From: an uncultured Eubacteriales bacterium
GTDB lineage: Bacteria; Bacillota; Clostridia; Oscillospirales; UBA644
Assembly: GCA_934501435.1 (NCBI GenBank)
Contig: CAKSTW010000002.1
Location: 186,001 to 250,000, forward strand
Length of the DNA stretch: 64,000 nucleotides
Reading direction: 5' to 3'
Under the pieces are notes generated by a model. That model was not told the DNA's origin. It was given only the letters and a program-made list of their open reading frames with translations, and ran no database searches. Positions 1 through 9,044 of this stretch are shown here, one piece after another. Position 1 is the stretch's first letter. Each line of letters starts with the position of its first letter. A program made the position numbers and the translations under genes.

Positions 1-1
1 A

Positions 2-49
2 GACTCCGCGAAACTCAACGGAGAAGACGTAAACGAAGAAAACAAATAA
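2..49 (+). CDS. C-terminal tail of an upstream gene, probably yidC
   Basis: The window opens inside a reading frame that ends at the TAA at 47-49. Only fifteen charged residues (…NGEDVNEENK) are visible, so no domain can be recognised. The call rests on context alone: in Firmicutes the gene before jag and mnmE is usually the membrane insertase yidC (spoIIIJ/oxaA), whose C-terminus is often a short charged cytoplasmic tail. It could be a different protein. It lies 26 bases before the next start and is probably co-transcribed with jag. Confidence 0.45.
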   Translation, partial: DSAKLNGEDVNEENK

Positions 50-75
50 TTGAAATAAAAAAGGATATGGCAAAA

Positions 76-942
76 ATGGAAAAGATTTTCACAGGAAAGA
101 CCATTGACGATGCCGTACTCAACGCCTGCGAAGAACTCGGCGTTTCCAAGGACAACCTCTCTTACGAAGTCGTCGAAATGGAAACGAAAGGGCTTTTCGG
201 AAGAATAAAAAAACCCGCTTCCATAAAAGTCACCGAACAGAGCGGCCCCGAAGGTTTTATAAGCAGTTATCTTAAGGACCTCTTTCTTAAAATGGGAGTT
301 TCTCATTACGAAGAAAACATCGAAGTTAACGAAAACGTCGTTAATATACAGCTTAACGGCGACGAAATAGACTGCTATACCAAGAGAAATACGGATATTG
401 TCGAATCGCTTCAGTTCATACTGGCGGTCACCGTCAACAAAGTTCTTGACGGAAATTACAAAATAACGCTTAACATCAACGATTATAAGGAAAAATCGAC
501 CGCGCGTCTCGAAGCCCTTGCGGTAAAGACCGCAAAACAGGTTCAGAGAACAAAGAGAAAAGTAACGCTCAAGGCGATGACTCCTTATCAGAGAAGAATT
601 GTTCATTCGAGACTTCACGATTTTGAAAATATAACGACGTTCTCGGTCGGAGCGGAACCCAACAGAAAAGTAGTTATCGCTTACGACGGACCCGACAGAC
701 CGTTTGTCAAAAGAGAAGACGGCGGAAGACCTTCCGAAAGAAGAGACGGCGGAAGAAATTCCGAAAGAAGAGGCGGCGGCAGACCGTTCAACTCTTCGGC
801 GCTTGACTCGGGACGTCCGAGAAGAAGAAACGACAACCGCGGAAGAACTCCCGCAGCACCGAAGCCCGTCGAAAAGGTAAAGGTCCTCTTCCCCGGACAT
901 ATCGTTGAAAACGAAGAAAACAAATCTAATTTTGCAGAGTAA
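76..942 (+). CDS. jag: RNA-binding protein Jag/KhpB with an Arg/Gly-rich tail
   Basis: Cytoplasmic RNA-binding protein of the Jag (SpoIIIJ-associated, KhpB) family, linked in Firmicutes to cell elongation and RNA regulation. The N-terminal Jag_N domain (about residues 1-52, beginning MEKIFTGKT) is followed by a KH-like region and an R3H domain (about 145-205, with the RRIVH motif). The ATG at 76 is preferred to the one at 67, because the AAGGA at 61-65 is ten bases from 76 but only one base from 67. After the R3H domain comes an unusual tail of about 80 residues, rich in Arg, Gly and Glu, with imperfect GGR-SERR repeats. A terminator follows directly, so jag probably ends the yidC transcript. 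Confidence 0.92.
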   Translation: MEKIFTGKTIDDAVLNACEELGVSKDNLSYEVVEMETKGLFGRIKKPASIKVTEQSGPEGFISSYLKDLFLKMGVSHYEENIEVNENVVNIQLNGDEIDCYTKRNTDIVESLQFILAVTVNKVLDGNYKITLNINDYKEKSTARLEALAVKTAKQVQRTKRKVTLKAMTPYQRRIVHSRLHDFENITTFSVGAEPNRKVVIAYDGPDRPFVKREDGGRPSERRDGGRNSERRGGGRPFNSSALDSGRPRRRNDNRGRTPAAPKPVEKVKVLFPGHIVENEENKSNFAE

Positions 943-946
943 TACA

Positions 947-980
947 AAGGTCAGGTCGTTGGACCTGACCTTCGTTTTTA
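947..980 (+). terminator. Intrinsic terminator after jag
   Basis: A perfect 11-bp stem (AAGGTCAGGTC at 947-957 with its complement at 962-972) and a 4-base loop are followed by CGTTTTTA. It lies only ten bases before the mnmE start, so some read-through into mnmE or an unseen promoter is needed. Confidence 0.8.
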
Positions 981-989
981 GGTGACATT

Positions 990-2330
990 ATGGAAGATAC
1001 GATTTTCGCGCCGATGACCCCCGTCGGGGTCTCCGCGGCGGCTCTTATCCGCATTTCCGGAAGCAGGACTTTTGAAATTCTCGGCGAAATTTTTTCAAAA
1101 CCCATAGAAAACGCGGAAGGCTACACCGCCCATCACGGATATATTGTTGACGGCGACAAAACAAAAGACGACGTTATCGTCACGGTCTACCGAGCGCCGA
1201 AAAGTTATACGGGCGAAGACGTCGCCGAGATTTCCTGCCACGGAAGTCCGTTTGTTTCCTCCGAAATTCAGCGGCTTCTCGTTAAAAAGGGCGCGAGACT
1301 TGCCCGGCCGGGCGAATTTTCGAAAAGAGCATTTGTGAACGGAAAAATGGATATCGTTCAGGCGGAGGCGGTTATCGACCTTATCGAGTCGGAAAGCGAA
1401 AAGGAAGCGGAGATCGCTCTTTTGCAGATAAAAGGCGGTTTTTCGGCAAAGACCGAAGAATTAAGGCAACAGCTCATCTCCCTTTCCGCCGACATTCTGG
1501 CGTATATCGACTATCCCGACGACGAAATTATCGACGTGCCCGCCGCCGAACTTCGCAAAAAGATAACTGAATACTGCAAAAAACTCGAAAAATGGGAAAA
1601 AAGTTACGGCAGCGGAAAGATAATCAAAGACGGACTGCGCGTCTGTATCACGGGAAAACCGAACGTCGGAAAAAGCAGTCTTATGAACCGCCTTTCGGGT
1701 TACGATAAAAGCATCGTCACCGATATAGAGGGCACGACCCGCGACGTTATCGAAGAAACGGTAACGGTCGGAGGGCTTAAACTCCGGCTTTTCGACACCG
1801 CGGGAATAAGAGAAAGCGAAGACGCGGTCGAAAAGATAGGCGTTGAGCGCGCCGCGGAAAAAACAGAGACGGCAGACCTCATTCTCTGCCTTTTCGACCT
1901 TGCGCGGCAGTTTGACAAAGACGACGAAAAAACGCTTTCGCTCCTTGAAAAAACAAAGGCGAAAAAAATCGCCGTATATAATAAATGCGATAAAGAAAAG
2001 GTTTTTGACGGAAAACTTCCGGGCTTTGACGGCGAAGTGACGATAAGCGCGGAAAAGGATATCGGAATTTCCGAACTTGAAAAAATCATTACCGACACCG
2101 TTTCGGATAAGACGGCGGCGGACGAGACCGTCATGAACGCAAGACAGTATTCCTGTATTCGGTCGGCGCTTACCGCTCTTCAAAACGCCGTCGAAAATAT
2201 AGAGCTTACGCCCGACGTTCTGCTGTGCGACGTTGAAGAGGCGATAGAAAGCCTTTCGGTGATGACGGGAAAAACTGTGAGCGAAGAAATCGTCGAAAAC
2301 ATTTTTTCGCGTTTCTGCGTAGGGAAATAG
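990..2330 (+). CDS. mnmE: tRNA-modification GTPase MnmE
   Basis: GTPase that works with MnmG to add the (carboxymethyl)aminomethyl group to C5 of the wobble uridine in certain tRNAs. The 446-residue length is normal. The N-terminal formyl-THF-binding domain begins EDTIFAPMTP. The G domain has the P-loop GKPNVGKSS (about 217-225), then DTAG and NKCD. The C-terminus is FCVGK, carrying the conserved catalytic Cys and matching the family C-x-G-K ending. The start at 990 follows a GGTGA. mnmG begins nine bases after the stop, so the two partner subunits are co-transcribed. Confidence 0.97.
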   Translation: MEDTIFAPMTPVGVSAAALIRISGSRTFEILGEIFSKPIENAEGYTAHHGYIVDGDKTKDDVIVTVYRAPKSYTGEDVAEISCHGSPFVSSEIQRLLVKKGARLARPGEFSKRAFVNGKMDIVQAEAVIDLIESESEKEAEIALLQIKGGFSAKTEELRQQLISLSADILAYIDYPDDEIIDVPAAELRKKITEYCKKLEKWEKSYGSGKIIKDGLRVCITGKPNVGKSSLMNRLSGYDKSIVTDIEGTTRDVIEETVTVGGLKLRLFDTAGIRESEDAVEKIGVERAAEKTETADLILCLFDLARQFDKDDEKTLSLLEKTKAKKIAVYNKCDKEKVFDGKLPGFDGEVTISAEKDIGISELEKIITDTVSDKTAADETVMNARQYSCIRSALTALQNAVENIELTPDVLLCDVEEAIESLSVMTGKTVSEEIVENIFSRFCVGK

Positions 2331-2339
2331 GGGGATAGT

Positions 2340-4208
2340 ATGGAATATTTTGCGGAGGATTTCGAAGTTGCGGTCATAGGCGCGGGTCACGCGGGCATTG
2401 AAGCGGCTCTTGCCGCCTCCCGTCTCGGCTGCCGCACGGCTCTTTTTACAATAAGCCTTGACGCCGTCGGAAATATGCCCTGCAACCCGTCGATAGGCGG
2501 AACGGCAAAGGGGCATCTTGTCCGCGAACTCGACGCGCTGGGCGGAGAAATGGGAAAAGCCGCCGACAAGGTCTTTTTGCAGAGCAGAATGTTGAACCGC
2601 GGCAAAGGTCCCGCCGTCCATTCGCTCCGTATTCAGGCGGACAGACGTAAATATCAGGAAGTGATGAAAGTCACTCTCGAACACGAAAAAAAACTGTTTA
2701 TGAAACAGGCGGAAATAAAGAAAATAGAGAAAAAAGACGGAAAATTTCTGCTTACGACCCACCTTGGCGCAATTTTTTCGGCAACCGCCGTCGTTATCGC
2801 GACGGGAACGTATCTTGAGGGTAAAATTTTCGTCGGGGACGTCTCCTACTCTTCGGGTCCCGACGGAATGTTCGCGTCAAAGGGACTTTCGGAAAGTTTG
2901 CAGGCTTTCGGGCTTGAATTCATGCGTTTCAAGACGGGAACGCCCGCAAGAATAAGAAAAAGTTCGGTCGATCTCGAAAAACTGTCGGTTCAGGAGGGCG
3001 ACGACAAAATAGTGCCGTTTTCCTTTGAAAACGAGGGAAAATTCATCGGCGAAAACAAACTGCCGTGCTATCTTGTCTATACGAACGCCGAAACGCACCG
3101 CATAATACGCGAAAACCTCCACCGTTCGCCTTTGTATTCGGGAAATATCCACGGAATAGGACCTCGGTACTGCCCGAGTATCGAAGATAAGGTCGTCCGC
3201 TTTGCCGACAAGGAAAGACATCAGCTTTTCCTTGAGCCGATGGGCGAAAAAACCGAAGAAATGTATTTGCAGGGAATGAGTTCCTCTCTTCCCGAAGACG
3301 TTCAGATAAAGATGATACGCTCCCTTGTCGGGTTTGAGCATGCCGAGGTCATGCGGAACGCCTACGCTATCGAATACGACTGCATAGACCCTCTCGAACT
3401 GCGCCCGACCCTTGAAACGAAAAAAGTTCCGGGGCTTTTCGGCGCGGGTCAGTTCAACGGCACTTCGGGTTACGAAGAAGCCGCCGCCCAGGGGCTTATC
3501 GCCGGAATAAACGCCGCAATGCTTTGCAAAAACCGCGAAATGCTCGTCCTTGACCGTTCGACTTCCTATATCGGAACGCTTATCGACGATCTTGTTGTAA
3601 AAGGGACGCACGAGCCGTACAGAATGATGACGTCGCGGAGCGAATACCGCCTTATTTTAAGGCAGGATAACGCCGACCGCAGACTTACGCCGACAGGTCA
3701 CGAAATCGGGCTCATTTCGGAGGAAAGATATCAGAAATTCCTTGAAAAACAGGCAAAAATCGAAGCGGAAAAGGAAAGAATGAAAAAAACTTTCATTCCG
3801 CCCTCTCCCGTCCTTTCGGAAATTTTCGAAAAAGCGGAAAGCACGCCTATCGTTACGGGAATTTCGCTTTCCGACCTTGTGAAACGCCCCGAACTTTCGT
3901 ATGAAATGCTCGCCCCCGTCGATAAAGACCGTCCCGACCTTCCCGATTATATAACCGAAGCCGCCGAGGTCGATATCCGCTACGACGGATATATAAAAAG
4001 ACAGCTCATGCAGGTCGAACAGTTCAAAAAACTCGAAACAAAAAAACTGCCCGAAGACTTCGACTATTCGCAGATATCGGGTCTGCGGCTCGAAGCAAGG
4101 CAGAAATTAAATAAGGTGAAACCGCAGAACGTCGGGCAGGCAAGCCGTATTTCGGGAGTGAGCCCCGCAGACGTTTCGGTACTTTTAATTTATTTCAAAA
4201 TGGTCTGA
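2340..4208 (+). CDS. mnmG: tRNA uridine-5-carboxymethylaminomethyl modification enzyme MnmG
   Basis: FAD-dependent partner of MnmE (GidA) in wobble-uridine modification. The N-terminus shows the FAD-binding dinucleotide fold VIGAGHAGIEAALAA, followed by the family signature PCNPSIGGTAKGH. At 622 residues it is full length, with the helical C-terminal MnmE-interacting domain. The start at 2340 has a GGGGGATA ribosome binding site overlapping the end of mnmE. In many Firmicutes rsmG (gidB) follows mnmG. Here it is absent and a separately promoted trmB takes its place. Confidence 0.97.
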   Translation: MEYFAEDFEVAVIGAGHAGIEAALAASRLGCRTALFTISLDAVGNMPCNPSIGGTAKGHLVRELDALGGEMGKAADKVFLQSRMLNRGKGPAVHSLRIQADRRKYQEVMKVTLEHEKKLFMKQAEIKKIEKKDGKFLLTTHLGAIFSATAVVIATGTYLEGKIFVGDVSYSSGPDGMFASKGLSESLQAFGLEFMRFKTGTPARIRKSSVDLEKLSVQEGDDKIVPFSFENEGKFIGENKLPCYLVYTNAETHRIIRENLHRSPLYSGNIHGIGPRYCPSIEDKVVRFADKERHQLFLEPMGEKTEEMYLQGMSSSLPEDVQIKMIRSLVGFEHAEVMRNAYAIEYDCIDPLELRPTLETKKVPGLFGAGQFNGTSGYEEAAAQGLIAGINAAMLCKNREMLVLDRSTSYIGTLIDDLVVKGTHEPYRMMTSRSEYRLILRQDNADRRLTPTGHEIGLISEERYQKFLEKQAKIEAEKERMKKTFIPPSPVLSEIFEKAESTPIVTGISLSDLVKRPELSYEMLAPVDKDRPDLPDYITEAAEVDIRYDGYIKRQLMQVEQFKKLETKKLPEDFDYSQISGLRLEARQKLNKVKPQNVGQASRISGVSPADVSVLLIYFKMV

Positions 4209-4214
4209 AAACAC

Positions 4215-4243
4215 TTGAATTCGACACGTGTTTGTGGTAAAAT
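4215..4243 (+). promoter_or_regulatory. Sigma-A promoter for trmB
   Basis: TTGAAT at 4215-4220 and TAAAAT at 4238-4243 are 17 bases apart, with TGG before the -10 (extended -10). The promoter gives trmB, pfp and the EamA gene independent transcription from mnmEG. Confidence 0.75.
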
Positions 4244-4264
4244 ATACAGACGAAAGAGGATAAA

Positions 4265-4882
4265 ATGAGAGCGAGAAAAAAGAAAAACACCGTTCCGCGC
4301 CTTGAAAGATGCGGAGATATGTTTGTGAACGAAGTCGCTGTTCCCGACGGCAAAAAAGCGTGTCTTGAGATCGGCTGCGGTAAGGGAAAATTCATTGCGG
4401 GGCTTGCCGAACTGCATCCCGACATTCTGTATTTTGCAATGGAAAAAGTCCCCGACGTCATGGTGATGGCAGCCGAAAAATGCAGGGAAAAAGGTCTTGA
4501 AAACGTTAAATTTCTGCTTGAAGACGCGACGAAACTGCCGGAGATATGCAGGGAACACAGCCTCGATGTTATCTATCTCAATTTTTCCGACCCGTGGCCG
4601 AAAAAGAGACACATTTCGCGCAGACTTACATACCGAACCTTTCTTGAAATTTATAAAAAACTGCTTAAACCGGGCGGTTTTATAAAGATGAAGACCGATA
4701 ACGAGGGGCTTTTCAATTTTTCGCTCGAGGAATTTACCGACGCGGGCTTTATCCTTTCGGAAGTCACGACCGACCTCCATTCGACCGAAATCGAAAACGA
4801 GGTCATGACCGAATATGAGACCCGTTTTTCGGAGCAGGGAATGAATATATACCACCTGAAGGCGACCCCCGACGGGAAATAA
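4265..4882 (+). CDS. trmB: tRNA (guanine-N7-)-methyltransferase TrmB
   Basis: SAM-dependent methyltransferase that forms m7G46 in the variable loop of tRNA. The class I SAM motif EIGCGKGKFIAGLA lies near residues 37-50. The family-defining motif DPWPKKRHISRRL lies near residue 110. The length (205 residues) is typical. The ATG at 4265 has GAAAGAGGA upstream. The next gene starts ten bases after the stop and probably shares the transcript. Confidence 0.95.
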   Translation: MRARKKKNTVPRLERCGDMFVNEVAVPDGKKACLEIGCGKGKFIAGLAELHPDILYFAMEKVPDVMVMAAEKCREKGLENVKFLLEDATKLPEICREHSLDVIYLNFSDPWPKKRHISRRLTYRTFLEIYKKLLKPGGFIKMKTDNEGLFNFSLEEFTDAGFILSEVTTDLHSTEIENEVMTEYETRFSEQGMNIYHLKATPDGK

Positions 4883-4891
4883 GGAGACATT

Positions 4892-6124
4892 ATGATAAAG
4901 GGAAACGCAATCGTGGGGCAGTCCGGCGGACCTACGAGCGCAATCAACGCAACGCTTGCCGGAATTTTGCACGCCGCCGAAAAATCGTCGCATATAAACG
5001 AGATTTTCGGAATGAGAAACGGAATAGAAGGTCTTCTGCGCGAAGATGTTTTCAGGATAGATCCGCTTAACGAAGAGGAAAAATATTCGCTTGTCTGCAC
5101 TCCCGCCGCGGCGCTCGGCTCCTGCCGCAAAAAACTTGCCGATCCGCATGGGGACGACCTTTCCGAATACGAAAAGATATTTTCGTTTTTCAAAAGATAC
5201 GATATCCGCTACTTTTTCTATATCGGCGGAAACGATTCGATGGATACCGTCGTAAAACTCTCGGAATATTCGAAAGATAAGAATTACGAAACGGTATTTA
5301 TGGGCGTTCCGAAGACGATTGACAATGACCTTATGGGAACCGACCATACCCCCGGTTTCGGCTCCGCGGCAAAATACGTCGCGACGGTAATGCAGGAAAT
5401 TGCCTGCGACTGCTCGGTCTATACGACGAAAGCCGTGACGATAGTCGAAGTTATGGGAAGAGACGCGGGGTGGCTCACCGCCGCCGCGGGGCTTCCGAGA
5501 ATTTTGGGGGAAAACACCGCCGACCTTATTTATCTTCCCGAAGTCGCGTTCGACGAAGAAAAATTTATTGCCGACCTCAGAAAACAGCTTGAAATAAAGC
5601 CGAACGTCGTCGTCGCCGTCTCGGAGGGGATAAAAACCGAAAGCGGAGAATATGTCGGCGAGAAAAAACAGAGCGGAGCCGTCGATATTTTCGGACACCG
5701 CTATCTTGCGGGCACCGCGAAATATCTCGAAGGGCTTGTTAAGGAAAAGATAGGCTGCAAGGTGCGTTCGGTCGAACTCAACCTGCCGCAGCGCTGCGCG
5801 TCGCATATCCTTTCGAAGACCGATATCGAAGAGTCTTTCGAAACGGGAAAAATCTCGGTCGCGTTTTCTACGAGATCCGAATCGAATAACGGATACGTCA
5901 CGGTGCTTCGCCGCCGGGACGGGGACGGGTACAGAGTCGATTACGACTGCGTCCGCGCCGAAAACATCGCGAACAAAACGAAGACCGTTCCCGTGGAAAT
6001 GATAACCGACGAAAAAAACAACATAAAGGACGAACTGCTCCTGCAGATATTGCCGCTTATCGGGGGAGAGATTACCGTCCCGACCGAAAGAGGTCTGCCG
6101 AAACATTTCAAATTCAAAAAATGA
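4892..6124 (+). CDS. pfp: Pyrophosphate-dependent 6-phosphofructokinase
   Basis: Phosphorylates fructose 6-phosphate with pyrophosphate in a reversible glycolytic step in the cytoplasm. The phosphofructokinase fold starts VGQSGGPTSAINA. The motif GGNDSMDT has Asp where ATP-dependent enzymes have Gly, and the PKTIDND motif supplies the Lys typical of PPi-dependent enzymes. Both argue for PPi rather than ATP use. At 410 residues it matches the clostridial PPi-PFK group. The stop overlaps the next start as ATGA (6121-6124), indicating translational coupling to the EamA transporter. Confidence 0.88.
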   Translation: MIKGNAIVGQSGGPTSAINATLAGILHAAEKSSHINEIFGMRNGIEGLLREDVFRIDPLNEEEKYSLVCTPAAALGSCRKKLADPHGDDLSEYEKIFSFFKRYDIRYFFYIGGNDSMDTVVKLSEYSKDKNYETVFMGVPKTIDNDLMGTDHTPGFGSAAKYVATVMQEIACDCSVYTTKAVTIVEVMGRDAGWLTAAAGLPRILGENTADLIYLPEVAFDEEKFIADLRKQLEIKPNVVVAVSEGIKTESGEYVGEKKQSGAVDIFGHRYLAGTAKYLEGLVKEKIGCKVRSVELNLPQRCASHILSKTDIEESFETGKISVAFSTRSESNNGYVTVLRRRDGDGYRVDYDCVRAENIANKTKTVPVEMITDEKNNIKDELLLQILPLIGGEITVPTERGLPKHFKFKK

Positions 6125-6969
6125 CAAAGAAAAACGTTGCGATTTTCCAGATGCTCTGCTGTTCCGTTCTGTGGAGTATAGCGGGAATTTTCATAAAAAT
6201 GATAGACTGGAACCCTCTTGTCATAGCGGGGTTCCGAAGTCTTTTTGCCGCAATTACGGCGCTTGTTTTTGCGCTTATAACAAAGCAGAAGATTTTTTTC
6301 AGTAAAAACATCGCAAAAAGTATGTTTTTTCTTGCCGCGACGTTCCTTTGCTTTGTCGGCGCAAGCAAACTGACGACCTCGGCGAACGCGATAGTTCTTC
6401 AGTTCACCGCTCCGATCTTCATAATGCTTTTTTCCGCAATTTTCAGACATCAGAAATTTTCCGCTGCCGATATATTAACCGTTGTCGTAACTCTCGGCGG
6501 AATTTCGCTTTTCGCGATCGACGGACTTGAAAGCGGACATACCTTGGGCAATCTTTTGGGGCTTTGCGCGGGACTTTTCATGGCGGGAATGTTCATTTCG
6601 GTCGGCGACTGCAAGGGCGCGGAAAAAACGAGCGGGCTTTTCTTCGGACATCTTCTCACCGCCGCAATAGGAATTCCGTTTATGTTTGTTTTCCCGACGC
6701 CTCTTTCCGTTTCGGCGATTTCGGGCGTTGTTATTTTAGGCGTCGTGCAGCTCGGAATTCCGTATATCCTGCTTGCAGTGGCCTCCGAAAACTGTCCGCC
6801 GCTCGCGTGTTCGCTGCTTTCCGCCGCCGAACCGCTCTTAAACCCTGTCTGGGTCGCTCTCTTCGCAAAGGAATATCCGTCCGTCCTGTCGCTTGTCGGC
6901 GGCGCGGTCGTTATCGTAACGGTCACCGTCTGGTGTATAATAGACAATAAAAGAACCGCCTCAATATGA
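6121..6969 (+). CDS. EamA/DMT-family transporter
   Basis: Integral membrane protein of the drug/metabolite transporter superfamily. Its 282 residues are nearly all hydrophobic and contain two EamA repeats: one starting near residue 5 (SVLWSIAGIFIKMIDWNPL) and one starting near residue 145, giving about ten membrane helices. The substrate cannot be read from the sequence. The start overlaps the pfp stop by four bases. The TGA stop lies inside the terminator hairpin. Confidence 0.85.
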   Translation: MTKKNVAIFQMLCCSVLWSIAGIFIKMIDWNPLVIAGFRSLFAAITALVFALITKQKIFFSKNIAKSMFFLAATFLCFVGASKLTTSANAIVLQFTAPIFIMLFSAIFRHQKFSAADILTVVVTLGGISLFAIDGLESGHTLGNLLGLCAGLFMAGMFISVGDCKGAEKTSGLFFGHLLTAAIGIPFMFVFPTPLSVSAISGVVILGVVQLGIPYILLAVASENCPPLACSLLSAAEPLLNPVWVALFAKEYPSVLSLVGGAVVIVTVTVWCIIDNKRTASI

Positions 6970-6982
6970 GGCGGATTTTTTA
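6956..6982. terminator. Bidirectional terminator between convergent genes
   Basis: CCGCCTCA (6956-6963), the loop ATA and TGAGGCGG (6967-6974) form a perfect 8-bp stem followed by ATTTTTTAT. The stop codon of the EamA gene forms part of the stem. The glycosyltransferase gene on the minus strand ends just beyond, so the hairpin probably serves both sides. Confidence 0.85.
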
Positions 6983-7885
6983 TCTTCCGAAAAATATTTT
7001 TTTATAAATTCCCTTCAGAAACGAATAAATTCTTCCGGTAAAGACCCTGAAACGTATCTTTGCTTTTTGTCCCGCGGAAAGATCGAGTTTTTCAAAGGCT
7101 TCTTTTATCGTTTCCGTCTGATTGTCGTTTGCGCATATCAGAAGAAACGGGACGGTAAACCCGCGGAGACTTTCCCTGTTTTCGATAATGTGCGAAAGCA
7201 GCTTTTCTTCGAGTCTTTTCGTTTCCGTTTTGTAAAGATCCGCTTTTTTGACGGAGACCTGTCCGCTGTGAATTCTTGATTTTACCAAGGGTTTGTCTAT
7301 CCGTTCGAAAGACGCTCCCCCGAAAAAGAGACGGAGCCAATAGTCGAAATCATTGAGATAAACGAAAGTTTCGTCGAAATATCCCGTCCTGTCAATCAGT
7401 TTTTTCGGGATAAGGATACTGCACCCGTTGATTCCGTTTTTCCTGCTGAAAGAGGTCATCATCTCTTCCGCGGAAAAATGTCCGACGGGGCTTTTTTTTG
7501 CGTAAAAGAGAGGATTTCCGTCGCCGTCGATCAGTTTTTCGCCGCAGATGACCGCCTCGTTTTCGTCGCCCGACCACGCCTTCATAAGTTCTTCTGTTCT
7601 TTCGGGAAGGTAAAGGTCGTCGTGTGAGAGCCACGAAAAGAAGTCGCCCGTCATCTTTTTAATACCTTCGTTAAGAGCCGACGAGGAGCCTCCGTTTTCT
7701 TTTGAAACGTAAACAATTCTGTCTCCGTAACTTTTTGCGATCTCTTCCGTTCTGTCGGTCGAACCGTCGTTCACGACGATTATCTCCGTGTTTTCGTATG
7801 TCTGGGCAAGGGCGCTGTCTATCGCCTCGCGCATATAGTTTTCGCCGTTGTAAACGGGCATTATTATCGAAACTTTTCCGTTCAT
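6980..7885 (-). CDS. GT2-family glycosyltransferase
   Basis: Inverting nucleotide-sugar transferase with a GT-A fold. The N-terminus MNGKVSIIMPVYNGENYM and the IVVNDGSTDRT motif bind the nucleotide. SHDD (near residue 95) is the DxD-type metal site. The ATG at 7885 is preferred to in-frame codons further upstream because it has AAAAGGCGAG before it and starts exactly at the family's usual N-terminus. It lies one base after the stop of a second GT2 gene, so the two form an operon for a surface polysaccharide or glycolipid. The acceptor is unknown. Confidence 0.85.
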   Translation of the reverse strand: MNGKVSIIMPVYNGENYMREAIDSALAQTYENTEIIVVNDGSTDRTEEIAKSYGDRIVYVSKENGGSSSALNEGIKKMTGDFFSWLSHDDLYLPERTEELMKAWSGDENEAVICGEKLIDGDGNPLFYAKKSPVGHFSAEEMMTSFSRKNGINGCSILIPKKLIDRTGYFDETFVYLNDFDYWLRLFFGGASFERIDKPLVKSRIHSGQVSVKKADLYKTETKRLEEKLLSHIIENRESLRGFTVPFLLICANDNQTETIKEAFEKLDLSAGQKAKIRFRVFTGRIYSFLKGIYKKIFFGR

Positions 7886-7886
7886 T

Positions 7887-8945
7887 TTATTTTCTCGCCT
7901 TTTCCATATATCGCAGAAGCAGGTAAACGCCGCCCGCAAATTTCATTTTCGCACAGATAAAAAACGCCTTCCAGTGAAGCGGCATTTCCTTTATTGACAG
8001 TTGTTTCAGGGCTTTTGAGTAAGTTTTATTGCAGAGGATATCTTTTAAGTTTTTCTTTATTTCTTTCGGAGATGCCGGCGCCGAAATTTCATTGAGCCCG
8101 TCGCCGATAATACTCAGCGCTATGCGGTTCTGCAGCGCCTCATAAAAATCTTCGGATTCGTTTTTCTCCGTGAGTATTTTTTCTATAAGGGAAAACAGCG
8201 TAAGCCGTTTACTTATCAGGTCTTTTTTATAAGTTGAAGTAACGGAGGACGAAACAGTCCGTCTGTAATGGTAAAAATACTCGTCTTCGTATACGGCGGA
8301 GCGGCAGAAAGAAAAATATCCGATATTGAAAAGGACGTCTTCGGCTGTTCCGAGAACCGACAGGTCGACAAAGGAAAGACCGTTTTCCCTTATAATGTCG
8401 GCGCGGTATATTTTACCGCAGGCGCAGCCTATCGAATCGGCGTGTTCCGGGCGCGCGAGATCTTTGCCCGTAAGCCCGACGCATCTTCTGTAAATGAGTT
8501 CGCGGGTCTCTTTTTCGTTAAAGACGCGCGTTTCGCTGTCAAATATCCTCTTCGGCTTGCTTTGTTTCCGGAATTCTCTCACATACGGAAAAATAAGGAC
8601 GTCGGCTTTTTCTTCGCAGATCTTCCGTACGGTTTTTTCGCAGGTCTCGGGGTCTATCCAATCGTCGGAATCAACGAACGTTATGTATTCGCCGGTCGCT
8701 TCCGATATCCCTCTGTTGCGCGCTGCGGACAGTCCGCGGTTTTTCTCCTGTCTGATTGCTTTTATGCGGGAGTCTTTTTTTGCGAAACCGTCGAGTATCT
8801 TTCCCGAAGAGTCGGTGCTGCCGTCGTCGATGCAGATTATCTCAAGGTTTTTATACGTCTGCGCAACCACGCTTTCAAGGCACGCTGAAAGATATTTTTC
8901 AACATTGTATATCGGAATGACAATGCTCAGCAACGGATCGGACAT
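7887..8945 (-). CDS. GT2-family glycosyltransferase
   Basis: Second glycosyltransferase of the pair, 352 residues, beginning SDPLLSIVIPIYNVEKYL, with the nucleotide-binding motif CIDDGSTDSS and the metal site VDSDDW near residue 95. The region after about residue 220 is a variable helical domain of the kind that contacts the acceptor. No membrane segments are obvious. It is the first gene of its operon, behind a good promoter. Confidence 0.87.
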   Translation of the reverse strand: MSDPLLSIVIPIYNVEKYLSACLESVVAQTYKNLEIICIDDGSTDSSGKILDGFAKKDSRIKAIRQEKNRGLSAARNRGISEATGEYITFVDSDDWIDPETCEKTVRKICEEKADVLIFPYVREFRKQSKPKRIFDSETRVFNEKETRELIYRRCVGLTGKDLARPEHADSIGCACGKIYRADIIRENGLSFVDLSVLGTAEDVLFNIGYFSFCRSAVYEDEYFYHYRRTVSSSVTSTYKKDLISKRLTLFSLIEKILTEKNESEDFYEALQNRIALSIIGDGLNEISAPASPKEIKKNLKDILCNKTYSKALKQLSIKEMPLHWKAFFICAKMKFAGGVYLLLRYMEKARK

Positions 8946-8983
8946 CTGTTTTTTCTCCTCTGCCTGTTTTTCGTATATGTTTT

Positions 8984-9012
8984 ATTATAGCACAAAAGCA
9001 AAATAAAGTAAA
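8984..9012 (-). promoter_or_regulatory. Promoter for the glycosyltransferase pair
   Basis: On the minus strand a consensus TATAAT (8984-8989) is preceded by TGC (extended -10). A weak -35 (TTTACT) lies 17 bases further upstream. Confidence 0.6.
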
Positions 9013-9039
9013 GAGAGGCGGACCGTTTGTCGGTCCGCC
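9001..9039 (-). terminator. Terminator after dpaB
   Basis: On the minus strand GGCGGACC, a 7-base loop and GGTCCGCC form an 8-bp stem, followed by the T-rich TCTCTTTACTTTATTTT. It overlaps the promoter region of the glycosyltransferase genes and insulates them from dpaAB. Confidence 0.8.
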
Positions 9040-9044
9040 GTATG

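Noticed and set aside
67..75. ATG at 67 as the jag start
   Set aside because: It is one base from AAGGA. The ATG at 76 has proper spacing and the family N-terminus.
4190..6127. A 645-residue open frame on the minus strand opposite trmB and pfp
   Set aside because: It is the complement of two clear genes with strong codon bias. The product is Arg/Phe/His-rich and shows no family motif.
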